Source: Tardiphaga sp051811025
GTDB taxonomy: Bacteria > Pseudomonadota > Alphaproteobacteria > Rhizobiales > Xanthobacteraceae
DNA: 64,000 nucleotides
Assembly: GCF_051811025.1 (NCBI RefSeq)
Contig: NZ_JBPWQE010000001.1
Span: 496,001 to 560,000, forward strand
Direction: 5' to 3'
The notes below the pieces were generated by a model. The model was not told the DNA's origin and did not search any database. It worked only from the letters and a program-made list of their open reading frames with translations. Both the position numbers and the translations under genes were made by a program. Positions 48,956-57,752 of this stretch are shown one piece after another (within the stretch, counting starts at the first letter, position 1; each line of letters starts with the position of its first letter).

Positions 48956-50464
48956 TTACCTGTATCGGAAGATCGGATCGCCATAGTCGATGGCCGGAAA
49001 TACGTCCTTGTCGCTCCAGTAGTCCTGGTTGTGCTGCCACTCCTGCTTGTCGCCGCGCTTCGGCAGCAGATGCATGCCGCGCATGATATAGCCCGGGTTG
49101 AAGTCCTCCGGATCGATCCAGGGCAGCAGTGGCATGTCGCTGTCCTCGGGCCGCAACTGCGGAGTGATCGTCGTGACGCCGGTCGCCTCCATATGCTTCA
49201 GCAGGCCGCAGACGAAGTCAGCGACGAGGTCGACGCGCAGAGTCCAGCTCGCGCGCAGATAGCCGAAGATCCACACCATGTTCGGCACGCCGGTGAACAT
49301 CATGCCGCGATAGCTCACAGTGTCGGAGAAATTCAGCGGTGCGTCATCGATGGAGAACGCGATATCGCCGAGCATGTTGAGATTGAAGCCGGTGGCGGTG
49401 ACGACGACGTCGGCGTCGATCGTCTTGCCTGATTTCAGCATGATGCCTTGCTCGGTGAAAGTCTCGATCTCATCGGTGACGACACTCGCCTTGCCGGCCT
49501 TGATGCTCTGGAACAGGTCGCCGTCGGGAATGAAGGCGATGCGCTGCCGCCATGGCCGGTAGCGCGGCGTGAAATGTGTAGCGATGTCGTAGTCCTTGCC
49601 GAGATAGGCCTGGACGCCTTTCAGCAGTTCCTCTTTTACCACCTCCGGCTCGCTATTGGTGCGTTTGGTGAAGGCCTGCTGATCGAACAGGATCTTGCGG
49701 CGAACGATCTCGTGGACCCATTCTTCGTCGACATCCAGCTCGCGCAGCGTCTCTGCCAGCGCGTTGGCATTGCGGCCGGTGATGAAGAAGGTCGGCGAGC
49801 GCTGCAGCATGGTGACTTCAGCACATTTGTCCGCAATGGCCGGCACCAGGGTCGCCGCGGTGGCGCCGGAGCCGATCACGACGACCTTCTTGCCGGTGAC
49901 ATTGAGATCCTCCGGCCAGGTCTGCGGATGCACCATGCGGCCCTTGAACCGGTCCATGCCCGGCCATTGCGGCGTGTAGCCCTGATTGTGGTTGTAGTAG
50001 CCTTGGCACATCCAGAGAAAACGCGTGGTGAAGTTCAGCGTCTCGCCGGTGTCGTGCCGAATGACGGTGAGCGTCCAGAGCTTGTCGGCGTTCGACCAGT
50101 TGGCGGACTGGATCTTGTGCTTGTAGCGGATACGCGTGTCGAGGCCGTTCTCGGCGATCACGTCACCCATATAGCGCAAGATTTCTGCGGCGGTGGCAAT
50201 GGGCGCCGAGGTCCAGGGTTTGAAGCGATAGCCGAACGTATGCAGGTCGCTGTCGGAACGGATGCCGGGATAGCGATGGGTATGCCAGGTGCCGCCGAAA
50301 CTGTCCTGGGTTTCCAGCACCAGAAAACGCGTATCGGGATTTTGCTTCGTCAGATGATAGGCGGCGCCGATGCCGGAGATGCCGGCGCCGACGACGATCA
50401 CATCGACATGTTCGGCGGAGTTTTCAACGGACGGATCTGTGGCGATCTTTCCCTGGACGTTCAT
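48956..50464 (-). CDS. Type I Baeyer-Villiger-like flavin monooxygenase (502 aa)
   Basis: An FAD- and NADPH-dependent oxygenase. The FAD dinucleotide motif GAGISG is at 26-31 and the NADPH motif GSGATA at 198-203. The Baeyer-Villiger fingerprint FxGxxxHxxxWP is matched exactly by FKGRMVHPQTWP (173-184). This family turns ketones into esters or lactones, or oxidises soft heteroatoms. A late ATGFN motif (TATGFNLNMLGD) is typical of flavin monooxygenases. It lies 185 nt upstream of the pyruvate oxidase-like gene on the same strand. They could be co-transcribed, but nothing links their functions. No dedicated regulator is seen. Confidence 0.88.
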   Translation of the reverse strand: MNVQGKIATDPSVENSAEHVDVIVVGAGISGIGAAYHLTKQNPDTRFLVLETQDSFGGTWHTHRYPGIRSDSDLHTFGYRFKPWTSAPIATAAEILRYMGDVIAENGLDTRIRYKHKIQSANWSNADKLWTLTVIRHDTGETLNFTTRFLWMCQGYYNHNQGYTPQWPGMDRFKGRMVHPQTWPEDLNVTGKKVVVIGSGATAATLVPAIADKCAEVTMLQRSPTFFITGRNANALAETLRELDVDEEWVHEIVRRKILFDQQAFTKRTNSEPEVVKEELLKGVQAYLGKDYDIATHFTPRYRPWRQRIAFIPDGDLFQSIKAGKASVVTDEIETFTEQGIMLKSGKTIDADVVVTATGFNLNMLGDIAFSIDDAPLNFSDTVSYRGMMFTGVPNMVWIFGYLRASWTLRVDLVADFVCGLLKHMEATGVTTITPQLRPEDSDMPLLPWIDPEDFNPGYIMRGMHLLPKRGDKQEWQHNQDYWSDKDVFPAIDYGDPIFRYR

Positions 50465-50517
50465 GGGCTCCCGATCTTTTTTTGGCTCTCGCGCTTGGTG
50501 CGCGGACGCTTTTATGC

Positions 50518-50548
50518 GGCGATCCCCGGCCTAAGGCCAGGGATCGCC
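50518..50548 (-). terminator. GC-rich hairpin after the DUF2339 gene
   Basis: GGCGATCCC (50518-50526) pairs with GGGATCGCC (50540-50548) and encloses a smaller GGCC-TAA-GGCC hairpin. No U-run follows. It lies between two same-strand genes and may be a terminator or a dispersed palindromic repeat. Confidence 0.5.
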
Positions 50549-50608
50549 GCGATCGGTATCATTGACGATCACAGGGAATGCGCAAGTGGGAATTGCGCCG
50601 GGGAGGCA

Positions 50609-53299
50609 TCAGGTTTCCGTTGCAGCGGCCGCAGCGGGTGGCTGTGTGCGTCTCGAGAACAGGATCCGCTGATACAGCCAGCCGATGGCCACCAGTACGA
50701 GGCCGAGACACATGAAGGACAGTGCGCGATAGACGCCCGTCAGCGATGACATATCGACGAGGAACGCCTTGAGGATCGTCAATGCGATGACCACGGCGGA
50801 GGCGAGCCGCGCACGCTGCGAGTTGAACAGGATGCCGATGCCGAGCAGCACGACGCCAAAGCCCAGCCACGCGATCGACAGCGTATATTGCTCGGCATCG
50901 GTGATCGAAGCGTTGTAGAAAATCGGGCCGTGATAGATGCGGCGGATTTCCAGCGTCACATACATCAGGGCTAGGACCAGCGCACCACCGGCGATGGTGT
51001 TGCCATAAGCCGGCTTGCGACGGCCGGCGACGGCATAGGACAACAGTAGCGCGAGCACGGCGGGCAGGGCATAGCCGAGCAGCAGCAGGTTGAAGATCAC
51101 GCCGCCGACATCGATATGCCAGATGCCGGGATTGGTGAGGAACAGCAACCCGCCGAGACTTGCGACGCCGGCGAACAGCGTCAGCAGCCCGGCACTGACG
51201 CTGTGCACGATGCTGCGGCTCCGTTCCCACAGGCGTTCCAACCCGATCGCCATGGCCAGTGCGACGCAGACCTGCAGCGCGACTTCGGTAAGGTTCGACG
51301 ACGACCGGTAGACGTCGCCGCCATTAACGAAATGGCGAATCTCCATGAAGGCCAGCAGCACTGTGAACAGGATCGCTGCGGACTCCACCATGCGCAGTGG
51401 TGCATCATCGCCGCGTCGGCGCATCAGGATGCTGGCGGCCCAGAACGAAGCCGCTGGCACGCCATAGCCCCACAGCAGCCAGTTGAAGATCGGCGTGGTG
51501 CCGACGAGATCGCCGACCACGCGGGGCTCCCACCCCATGCGGGCGACAACGATGCCGGCAAGGATCGCTGCGAGCCAGCGCAGGAATGGGATCGGCCGCT
51601 GCATGGAGATCCAGGCTGTGCCCAGCGCCATCAGCGACAGGGCGATGGTGAGCCAGCCTTTCTCCAGTGCAAAGGTCAGCCCCAGTGCCAGCGCGCCGAG
51701 CGTGCCGGTGGCGAACAGGGCAGTGGAGATCGCAAGACCCGGGCGTGGCTCGCGCTTGCCGAGCAGTTCGGTGGCTGCGGCAAAGGCGGCGCCGATGATG
51801 ACGGCGAGAATGGCGAAGGGGATCGAGCGATCGAGATGCGCGATGCGGGCATAGAGCGCGATCAACAGCGCCAGCGGCGTGAACACCGCGGCGCCCGACC
51901 AGATCACCGGAATGACGGCGCTGACGGAGCGGCCTTGGACGAGGAAGCCGAGCACGCCGAAGCCGATGGCGAAGAGCGCGGCGGATGCGAGATGCAACGA
52001 CACCGAGCTCTCCACCGGGCTGGCGCCGATGCCGGCCAGCGGCCCGCCGGGCAGCACCAGCATGTCGAGATTGCCCTGGATGGCCCATTCCAGAAATACG
52101 ACGGCGACGAAGCCTGCGGCCACGGCAACAGCCGCGGTGGCGGCTTGAGCGTACCAGGCGACGAACAGCGTGCCGACGACGATCAGCGCGAAGGTGACCA
52201 TGGCGATGTCGGCATGGAAGCTCGAGAGCACGACCAGCGTCGCGCTGAGCAGGCTTGCGCTGAGCGCACCCGACGAGATGCCTTCGATACGGCCTTCGTC
52301 CGCCGGCGGGCCGTACAGGAAGCCACAGACGACCAGCAGCGAAGCGAGGACGAAGCCGGCGAGCACATGGAATGTATGCGGTGCAAGGGCGGGCGTTCCG
52401 GCGTCGAGGCCCGGCAGCGTCCATAGCGTCGCGAAGACGATGGTGGTCAGCGCCAGCCAGCGCCATAGCCGGATGCGGGCGAGGCCGAAGGCAGCCGCCA
52501 TGACAATGGCGAGATAGATATACAGCGCCCAGTAATCCGGCTTGTCGGACGAGACCAGCACCGGCGTGACGAAGGCGGCGGCGATGCCGAGGCCGGCAAG
52601 GGCCGGGCCGTGCAGCAAGGCCGCAGCCATGGTGCACATGGCGACGATGCCAAGCAGGGCGAAGGCCGTGCCGGGGACGACGAAGTTATACAGCGCATAG
52701 GCCGCATAGACCGTCGCAAAGGCGACGGCAGTGCCGGCCGCTGTGAGGATCGCCGGAATATTGGCGATGGGCAGCGGTGCAATCGCAGACAGGCTTTCCT
52801 TGCGGCGGGCGAATTCGCCGACGGCGAGCAGCGCCAGCGCGAACAACCCGCCGAGCAGTACGCGCACTTCGGGGCCGAGCAGGCCGGCCTCAATGGAATA
52901 GCGGACCATGAAGAAGCCGCCGAGCGCCAGTGTGAGGCCGCCGACCCAGACCACCCAGCGCGTGCCGATGCGTTCCTCGAAGCCGGGGCCAGCCGCAGGG
53001 GCTTCCACAGGCGCGACGGGTTCGGGCGCAGTGTGAGCAGGGACATCTGGCTGGATCGAGGGGGCGGCCTCGCGGATTACCTCGGTCGATGTATCTGAGA
53101 GAGCAGGCGCGGATGCAATGTCCGGTGCGGTCGCTGTGAGGTCCGGTGTTGCTGCGGCAGTCGTGGTCGCCACACGCGGTGTCGCCTCATAGGCATCGAG
53201 CCGGGCGCGCAGCACCTTCACCTCATTGCGCGCCTTGCGCGCGAAGATGAAGGCAACGATAGCAATCACCAGCGTGACGAAACCGAAATCATCGAACAT
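50609..53299 (-). CDS. DUF2339 polytopic membrane protein (896 aa)
   Basis: A giant membrane protein of the DUF2339 family, whose function is unknown. It begins with one membrane anchor (FVTLVIAIVAFIFA, about 7-20), a short coiled segment, and an Ala/Pro/Thr-rich linker (about 45-110). The segment RIGTRWVVWVGGLTLALGGFFMVRYSIEAGLLGP (about 118-151) is the family's hallmark entry to the membrane domain. Roughly 25 hydrophobic helices follow. The length is usual for the family. It is last in a run of minus-strand genes that includes a phosphatase, an HD hydrolase, Tag and YgfZ, but is separated from them by a small palindrome at 53342-53361. Confidence 0.85.
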   Translation of the reverse strand: MFDDFGFVTLVIAIVAFIFARKARNEVKVLRARLDAYEATPRVATTTAAATPDLTATAPDIASAPALSDTSTEVIREAAPSIQPDVPAHTAPEPVAPVEAPAAGPGFEERIGTRWVVWVGGLTLALGGFFMVRYSIEAGLLGPEVRVLLGGLFALALLAVGEFARRKESLSAIAPLPIANIPAILTAAGTAVAFATVYAAYALYNFVVPGTAFALLGIVAMCTMAAALLHGPALAGLGIAAAFVTPVLVSSDKPDYWALYIYLAIVMAAAFGLARIRLWRWLALTTIVFATLWTLPGLDAGTPALAPHTFHVLAGFVLASLLVVCGFLYGPPADEGRIEGISSGALSASLLSATLVVLSSFHADIAMVTFALIVVGTLFVAWYAQAATAAVAVAAGFVAVVFLEWAIQGNLDMLVLPGGPLAGIGASPVESSVSLHLASAALFAIGFGVLGFLVQGRSVSAVIPVIWSGAAVFTPLALLIALYARIAHLDRSIPFAILAVIIGAAFAAATELLGKREPRPGLAISTALFATGTLGALALGLTFALEKGWLTIALSLMALGTAWISMQRPIPFLRWLAAILAGIVVARMGWEPRVVGDLVGTTPIFNWLLWGYGVPAASFWAASILMRRRGDDAPLRMVESAAILFTVLLAFMEIRHFVNGGDVYRSSSNLTEVALQVCVALAMAIGLERLWERSRSIVHSVSAGLLTLFAGVASLGGLLFLTNPGIWHIDVGGVIFNLLLLGYALPAVLALLLSYAVAGRRKPAYGNTIAGGALVLALMYVTLEIRRIYHGPIFYNASITDAEQYTLSIAWLGFGVVLLGIGILFNSQRARLASAVVIALTILKAFLVDMSSLTGVYRALSFMCLGLVLVAIGWLYQRILFSRRTQPPAAAAATET

Positions 53300-53341
53300 C
53301 GACTATCAAACCTTCAAGATACAGGGCGCGCGCCAATCATG

Positions 53342-53361
53342 CCCCGGAACGGCGTCCGGGG
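53342..53361. repeat. Small GC palindrome upstream of the DUF2339 gene
   Basis: CCCCGGA (53342-53348) and TCCGGGG (53355-53361) with a 6-nt loop, inside the 137-bp gap between two minus-strand genes. It is of the common intergenic palindrome type seen also at 35880 and 63057. Confidence 0.5.
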
Positions 53362-53436
53362 ACATGGCAACTCTATGTGTTGTCGTGGAGAACTTTAGTT
53401 CACGCGATCCGTGTATTTGGCGCGCAATTGCTGGAA

Positions 53437-53943
53437 TTAATCCAGATCGAGGCGAAACGGCTTGCCGATCACGGTTAGATTGCCAGGGCCCATCTCGTCG
53501 AGCGCGCGGACCATACGGCCGCCGCGGCCCAGCGCCTTGTCGGCGAGGGTCACGAGCAGGCGGTTGGGGGACGCGATCGGCGAGGCCGCGCGGATGCGCA
53601 GCGCGATGTCGCGCTCGTCGCGGTCCGGATTGAGCATGCAGGCGGCGGCAAAGGCGCTGGCGGTGGAACGCGAGATGCCGGCATAGCAATGGATCACCAG
53701 CGGCGAGGCGCGATCCCAGCCGCGGACGAAGTCCAGCACCTGCGTGATGTGGCCCTCGTTCGGCGCGACAAAGCCGTCCATCGCCTCGGTGATGTCGTCG
53801 ACCTGCACCCTGAGATGGTTGGCCTCCGAAATAGACGGCGGTCGCTGCACCTGCGCGACATTGGCCATGATGGTGAGCACGTGGCTCGCGGCCGTGTCCT
53901 TCACGGTGGGATGCAGATCGGCGAGCGAGCAGACGTGGATCAT
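53437..53943 (-). CDS. CX5R dual-specificity-type protein phosphatase (168 aa)
   Basis: A small cysteine phosphatase. The P-loop HCYAGISRSTAS contains nucleophile C86 and R92 in the CX5R pattern, with the general acid likely D49 or D50 (VDDITE) on the loop ahead. The fold resembles bacterial tyrosine/dual-specificity phosphatases of about 160-180 residues that are common in alphaproteobacteria; protein or phosphoinositide-like substrates are possible. ATG at 53943 has AAGGACC about 3-9 nt upstream. It is read in the same direction as the HD hydrolase gene 106 nt upstream, with a hairpin repeat between. Confidence 0.82.
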   Translation of the reverse strand: MIHVCSLADLHPTVKDTAASHVLTIMANVAQVQRPPSISEANHLRVQVDDITEAMDGFVAPNEGHITQVLDFVRGWDRASPLVIHCYAGISRSTASAFAAACMLNPDRDERDIALRIRAASPIASPNRLLVTLADKALGRGGRMVRALDEMGPGNLTVIGKPFRLDLD

Positions 53944-54002
53944 GACGGTCCTTTTGTTGAGCGTGATTATAGACCCGCGTTTGTGGCGAGCAAAGGCGCG
54001 GC

Positions 54003-54045
54003 TCTTCTCCTCCGCACTCGCTGCGCTCGGGGAGGGAGAAGAAAG
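54003..54045. repeat. Hairpin repeat, copy 4
   Basis: TCTTCTCCTCC faces GGGAGGGAGAAGA across CGCACTCGCTGCGCTCG. It is the same family as copies at 28919, 38764 and 40554, here between two same-strand genes. Confidence 0.6.
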
Positions 54046-54049
54046 CGCA

Positions 54050-54664
54050 TTACCCGAGCAGCGTCTCGAACCGCGTCAGGAAGCGCTTCTCAGCCTTACC
54101 TGCGGACCATGGCGTCAGGTAGTCCTCGACCATGGCCTCGGACAGACCGGGATCCTTGCCGAACAACCGTTTTGCCTCGGCTTCCTTGAAGCCTGCAAGG
54201 CGTGTGGCTTCCAGATAGGCGGCGCCCATATCGGCGGCCTTGATCTGTTTGGTGATTTCCGGGGCCAGTATCGGCGGCAGGCCGAAACGGATGTGAATCG
54301 CGCCGAGCAGGCGATTTTCGATCACCTTGTAGTCGCCGCCGATCACTGCCTTGAACGGCGAGATCATGTCGCCGATGACATATTCCGGCGCGTCATGCAG
54401 CAGGGCCGCGAGCCGCATGCGCTCGTCGGCGCGCGGCATCTGCTCGCGCAACACGGCTTCCACGAGAAGCGTGTGCTGCGCCACCGAGAAAATATGCGCG
54501 CCATGGGTCTGTCCGTTCCAGCGCGCGACGCGCGCGAGTCCGTGGGCAATATCGGCAATTTCGATATCGAGCGGCGAGGGGTCGAGCAGATCGAGTCGCC
54601 GGCCCGACAGCATGCGTTGCCAGGCGCGGGTGGCGACGTCAGTAGAGAATTTTGATTTGGCCAT
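54050..54664 (-). CDS. HD-domain hydrolase, YfbR/5'-nucleotidase-like (204 aa)
   Basis: A metal-dependent phosphohydrolase of the HD superfamily. Candidate ligands are H64 in SVAQHTLLV, the doublet H90-D91 in ALLHDAPEYVIGD, and an aspartate in IKAADMGAAY. The YfbR-like group dephosphorylates nucleoside 5'-monophosphates, often deoxyribonucleotides. The ATG at 54664 lies 21 nt from the end of tag, so the two genes are probably one transcript. A role in nucleotide pool cleaning next to a DNA repair glycosylase is plausible but inferred. Confidence 0.82.
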   Translation of the reverse strand: MAKSKFSTDVATRAWQRMLSGRRLDLLDPSPLDIEIADIAHGLARVARWNGQTHGAHIFSVAQHTLLVEAVLREQMPRADERMRLAALLHDAPEYVIGDMISPFKAVIGGDYKVIENRLLGAIHIRFGLPPILAPEITKQIKAADMGAAYLEATRLAGFKEAEAKRLFGKDPGLSEAMVEDYLTPWSAGKAEKRFLTRFETLLG

Positions 54665-54685
54665 CGGTTCTTGAGTTTCTTGCTG

Positions 54686-55312
54686 CTACTTCGCCTTGAG
54701 GCGGGGCTTGCGCTTCAGGCCCATGCAGGCCTCGTGGCAAAAGCAGGTCACGAGATGATCGTTGACCATGCCTGTGGCCTCCATAAAGGCATAGACGATG
54801 GTCGGGCCGACGAATTTGAAGCCGCGCCCCTGCAGGTCCTTGGAAATCTTGGCCGACAACGGTGTCGAGGCCGGCACGCTGCCATGGGTCTTGAAATTGT
54901 TGACCAGTGGTTTGCCGTCGACGAAGTCCCACAGATATTTCGAGAAGCCGGCGCCTTCTTCCATGATTTTCAGATAGCCTTTGGCGCTGAGGATCGCGCC
55001 TTCTATCTTGGCGCGGTTGCGCACGATGCCAGCATCATTCATCAGGGCGTGAACTTTTTTCTCGCTGTAGCGCGCGATCTTTTCCGGCTGAAAGTCATCG
55101 AATGCTTTGCGGAAATTGTCGCGCTTGCGCAGGATGGTGATCCAGGAGAGGCCGGCCTGGAAGCCATCGAGGATCAGCTTCTCGTAGAGCGCGCGGTCGT
55201 CATATTCCGGGACGCCCCATTCGGTGTCGTGATAGGCGACATAGAATGGATCTTCACCCGGCCATGGGCAGCGCGTCTTGCCGTCGGCATGCGTAATCGC
55301 GGGTTTGCTCAT
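54686..55312 (-). CDS. tag: DNA-3-methyladenine glycosylase I (208 aa)
   Basis: A base-excision repair enzyme that removes 3-methyladenine. It shows the family start RCPWPGEDPFYVAYHDTEWGVP (C15 and H28 as zinc ligands by analogy), the helix EKLILDGFQAGLSWITILRKRDNFRKAF with its aromatic pocket, and the C-terminal HLVTCFCHEAC with the remaining His and Cys ligands. Length matches the E. coli enzyme (187) plus a basic tail KRKPRLKAK. ATG at 55312 is chosen because the family begins there; it lies 13 nt after ygfZ. Operon with ygfZ and the HD hydrolase is likely. Confidence 0.92.
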   Translation of the reverse strand: MSKPAITHADGKTRCPWPGEDPFYVAYHDTEWGVPEYDDRALYEKLILDGFQAGLSWITILRKRDNFRKAFDDFQPEKIARYSEKKVHALMNDAGIVRNRAKIEGAILSAKGYLKIMEEGAGFSKYLWDFVDGKPLVNNFKTHGSVPASTPLSAKISKDLQGRGFKFVGPTIVYAFMEATGMVNDHLVTCFCHEACMGLKRKPRLKAK

Positions 55313-55325
55313 GCCGAGATCTTTT

Positions 55326-56210
55326 TCATGCGGGGGTCTTCTTCGTGGCCAGTGCACGCACCGCAGCAGCGTCGGCCAGATGAATGGCGATGTCGCCGGC
55401 CAGGAAAGCGGCATTGGCATCGAGCGCATCGCTGGCGCGGTCGGTGCGGATCATGGCGAGGCCACGGCCATCGGCAGACGAGCCCATGGTGCCGATCGGC
55501 TTGTCCGCAGCGCGGATCTCGGTGCCGGCGGTCGGCGCCGCACCATCCAGCGTGACGCCGACAATGCGCGTGCGCGCGGTGCCGCGATGCTGCATGCGGG
55601 AGACGACTTCCTGGCCGATGTAACAGCCCTTGTCGAAATCGACGCCGGAGAGCTTGTCCATATTGGCTTCGTGCGGGAACGCATCGCCATAGGCAAAGTC
55701 GGCGCCCCCACGCGGCACGCCGAGCTTGATGCGATGCGCCTCATAGGCTGATGCATCGACCAGTTCGGCCCCGATCAGCGCCGCTGTCTTAGCGGCGAGA
55801 TTCGCCGGCACGAGGATACGATAACCAAGCGCGGCATCGCGCGGATCGGCGAAGGTCAGGTCGGGCTTCATCCCGGGCTCGCCATCCCACACCGCAAGTA
55901 CGCCGAGCGCGTCGGAGAGATTCCCCACCGTCACCTTGGCGCGCAATTTGTAAAAGCCGAGCTTGGTGGCCAGCGGCTGCGCCAGTTCGCGCGGGCAGTC
56001 GATCAAGAGGCCGCCACCATGGCCAGCCGGTGCTTCGGTGACGAGAAAGTCGGCGATGATCTTGCCTTGCGGCGTCAGCAGCGCGCCGAACCGGGCGGTG
56101 CCAGGTGCCACCCCCTCGATCTCGGAGGTTACGAGGTTGTTGAGGAAACCGCGGGCGTCGTCGCCGGCGATTTTCACCACACCCCGATCGGGGAGAAACG
56201 CTGCTTTCAT
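55326..56210 (-). CDS. ygfZ: YgfZ/GcvT-family folate-binding iron-sulfur maintenance protein (294 aa)
   Basis: A tetrahydrofolate-dependent protein needed for assembly or repair of certain iron-sulfur enzymes. The family signature KGCYIGQE is at 194-201 with the conserved C196. The GcvT-like N-terminal region includes GFLNNLVTSEIEG and LTPQGKIIADFLV. Length (294) fits alphaproteobacterial members. ATG at 56210. It is the first gene of the minus-strand run ygfZ-tag-HD hydrolase and is divergent from the dihydroorotase gene, with 151 bp for both promoters. Confidence 0.9.
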   Translation of the reverse strand: MKAAFLPDRGVVKIAGDDARGFLNNLVTSEIEGVAPGTARFGALLTPQGKIIADFLVTEAPAGHGGGLLIDCPRELAQPLATKLGFYKLRAKVTVGNLSDALGVLAVWDGEPGMKPDLTFADPRDAALGYRILVPANLAAKTAALIGAELVDASAYEAHRIKLGVPRGGADFAYGDAFPHEANMDKLSGVDFDKGCYIGQEVVSRMQHRGTARTRIVGVTLDGAAPTAGTEIRAADKPIGTMGSSADGRGLAMIRTDRASDALDANAAFLAGDIAIHLADAAAVRALATKKTPA

Positions 56211-56361
56211 TGGGAAAATCTCGAAAAAATCCAGGAAACGAGCCGGGAAACGAGGGTGAATCGCGGCTGGTGGATATGACAGCCAAAGTTAAGCCGCTAA
56301 GATGCCGACAACAAGGCCCGCGCTCATCCTGCGCGGCATTCACAGGCTGTGACGAGACCAG

Positions 56362-57696
56362 ATGACCCAGACATTCGATACGATTTTGAAGAACGGCACC
56401 GTCGTCAATCAGGACGGCGAGGGCGCGCGCGACATCGGCATCCGCAATGGCCGAATCGCCGCCATCGGATCGCTCGGCGCGGCCTCGGCCGCGGAGGTGA
56501 TCGACTGCAAGGGGCTGCACATCCTGCCCGGCGTGATCGACACCCAGGTGCATTTCCGCGAGCCGGGTCTGGAACAGAAGGAAGATCTGGAGACCGGATC
56601 GAAGAGTGCCGTGATGGGCGGCGTCACCGGCGTGTTCGAAATGCCGAATACCAATCCGCTGACCATCGACGAAGCCACTTTCACCGACAAGGTGAAGCGC
56701 GGCCATCATCGCATGCATTGCGATTACGCCTTCTTCATCGGCGGGACCCGCGAGAACGTGCAGGACCTGCCGGAGCTCGAACGCGCGCCCGGCTGCGCCG
56801 GCGTGAAAGTATTCATCGGCTCATCCACCGGCGCGCTGCTGGTCGAGGACGATGACAGCCTGCGCCGCATCTTCCAGGTCATCAAGCGCCGCGCCGCCTT
56901 CCATGCCGAGGACGAATATCGCCTCAACGAGCGCAAGAACCTGCGCATTGAAGGCGACACCCGTTCGCACCCGGTGTGGCGGGACGAGACTGCGGCGCTG
57001 ATGGCGACGCAGCGGCTGGTCAACCTTGCGCGCGAGACCGGCAAGCGCATCCATGTGCTGCATATCTCGACGAAAGAAGAGATCGAATATTTGCGCGACC
57101 ACAAGGACGTCGCGTCCTGCGAGGCGACGCCGCATCACCTGACCATGGCGGCGCCGGAATGCTATGAGCGCCTCGGCACGCTGGCGCAGATGAACCCGCC
57201 GGTGCGCGATGCCAGCCATCGCGACGGCATCTGGAACGGCATCCATCAGGGTATCATCGACGTGCTCGGCTCCGATCACGCCCCGCACACGCTTGAGGAA
57301 AAGAAGAAAATCTATCCGGCGTCGCCCTCGGGAATGACCGGCGTGCAGACGCTGGTGCCGATCATGCTGGATCACGTCAATGCCGGCCGCCTGTCGCTGG
57401 CGCGCTTCGTCGATCTATCGAGCGCCGGTCCAGCACGGCTCTACAACATCGCCATGAAAGGCCGCATCGCGGCGGGCTATGACGCCGACTTCACCATCGT
57501 GGATCTCAAGCGCACCGAGACCATCACCAATGACTGGGTAGCCTCGAAGGCCGGCTGGACGCCCTATGACGGTGTGAAAGTCACCGGCTGGCCCGTCGGC
57601 ACCTTCGTGCGCGGCCGCCGCGTGATGTGGCAGGGCGAACTGGTCACGCCATCGCAGGGCGAGACGGTGAAGTTCCTGGAGACGTTGAAGGCGTAA
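56362..57696 (+). CDS. pyrC: Class I dihydroorotase (444 aa)
   Basis: A zinc amidohydrolase that closes carbamoyl-aspartate to dihydroorotate in pyrimidine synthesis. Metal and catalytic sites seen: H64 in DTQVHFREPG, K149 (carbamylated lysine candidate) in CAGVKVFIGSSTG, H181, H234 in VLHIST, H258/H259 in ATPHHL, and D305 in GSDHAPH. The first His of the usual HxH pair is Gln62, so one metal ligand is replaced. The arginine R66 that binds substrate is present. Length is typical of class I. No other pyr gene is adjacent. It might be a lineage variant of the true enzyme or a related hydrolase such as a hydantoinase-like protein; dihydroorotase remains the best call. Confidence 0.85.
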   Translation: MTQTFDTILKNGTVVNQDGEGARDIGIRNGRIAAIGSLGAASAAEVIDCKGLHILPGVIDTQVHFREPGLEQKEDLETGSKSAVMGGVTGVFEMPNTNPLTIDEATFTDKVKRGHHRMHCDYAFFIGGTRENVQDLPELERAPGCAGVKVFIGSSTGALLVEDDDSLRRIFQVIKRRAAFHAEDEYRLNERKNLRIEGDTRSHPVWRDETAALMATQRLVNLARETGKRIHVLHISTKEEIEYLRDHKDVASCEATPHHLTMAAPECYERLGTLAQMNPPVRDASHRDGIWNGIHQGIIDVLGSDHAPHTLEEKKKIYPASPSGMTGVQTLVPIMLDHVNAGRLSLARFVDLSSAGPARLYNIAMKGRIAAGYDADFTIVDLKRTETITNDWVASKAGWTPYDGVKVTGWPVGTFVRGRRVMWQGELVTPSQGETVKFLETLKA

Positions 57697-57712
57697 GGTA
57701 TCTCAGGCTGGA

Positions 57713-57732
57713 TCGCCCGCGGAAGCGGGCGA
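57713..57732. terminator. Hairpin between convergent pyrC and a small gene
   Basis: TCGCCCGC-GGAA-GCGGGCGA is an 8-bp perfect stem with a tetraloop. It lies between convergent gene ends and may stop both, although no T-run follows. Confidence 0.6.
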
Positions 57733-57752
57733 CGACAGTCAGAGCTATGTGA

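Noticed and set aside
51116..52426. A 436-codon open frame on the plus strand
   Set aside because: Antisense shadow of the DUF2339 membrane protein gene; extreme Gln/Asp/Arg content and no domain.
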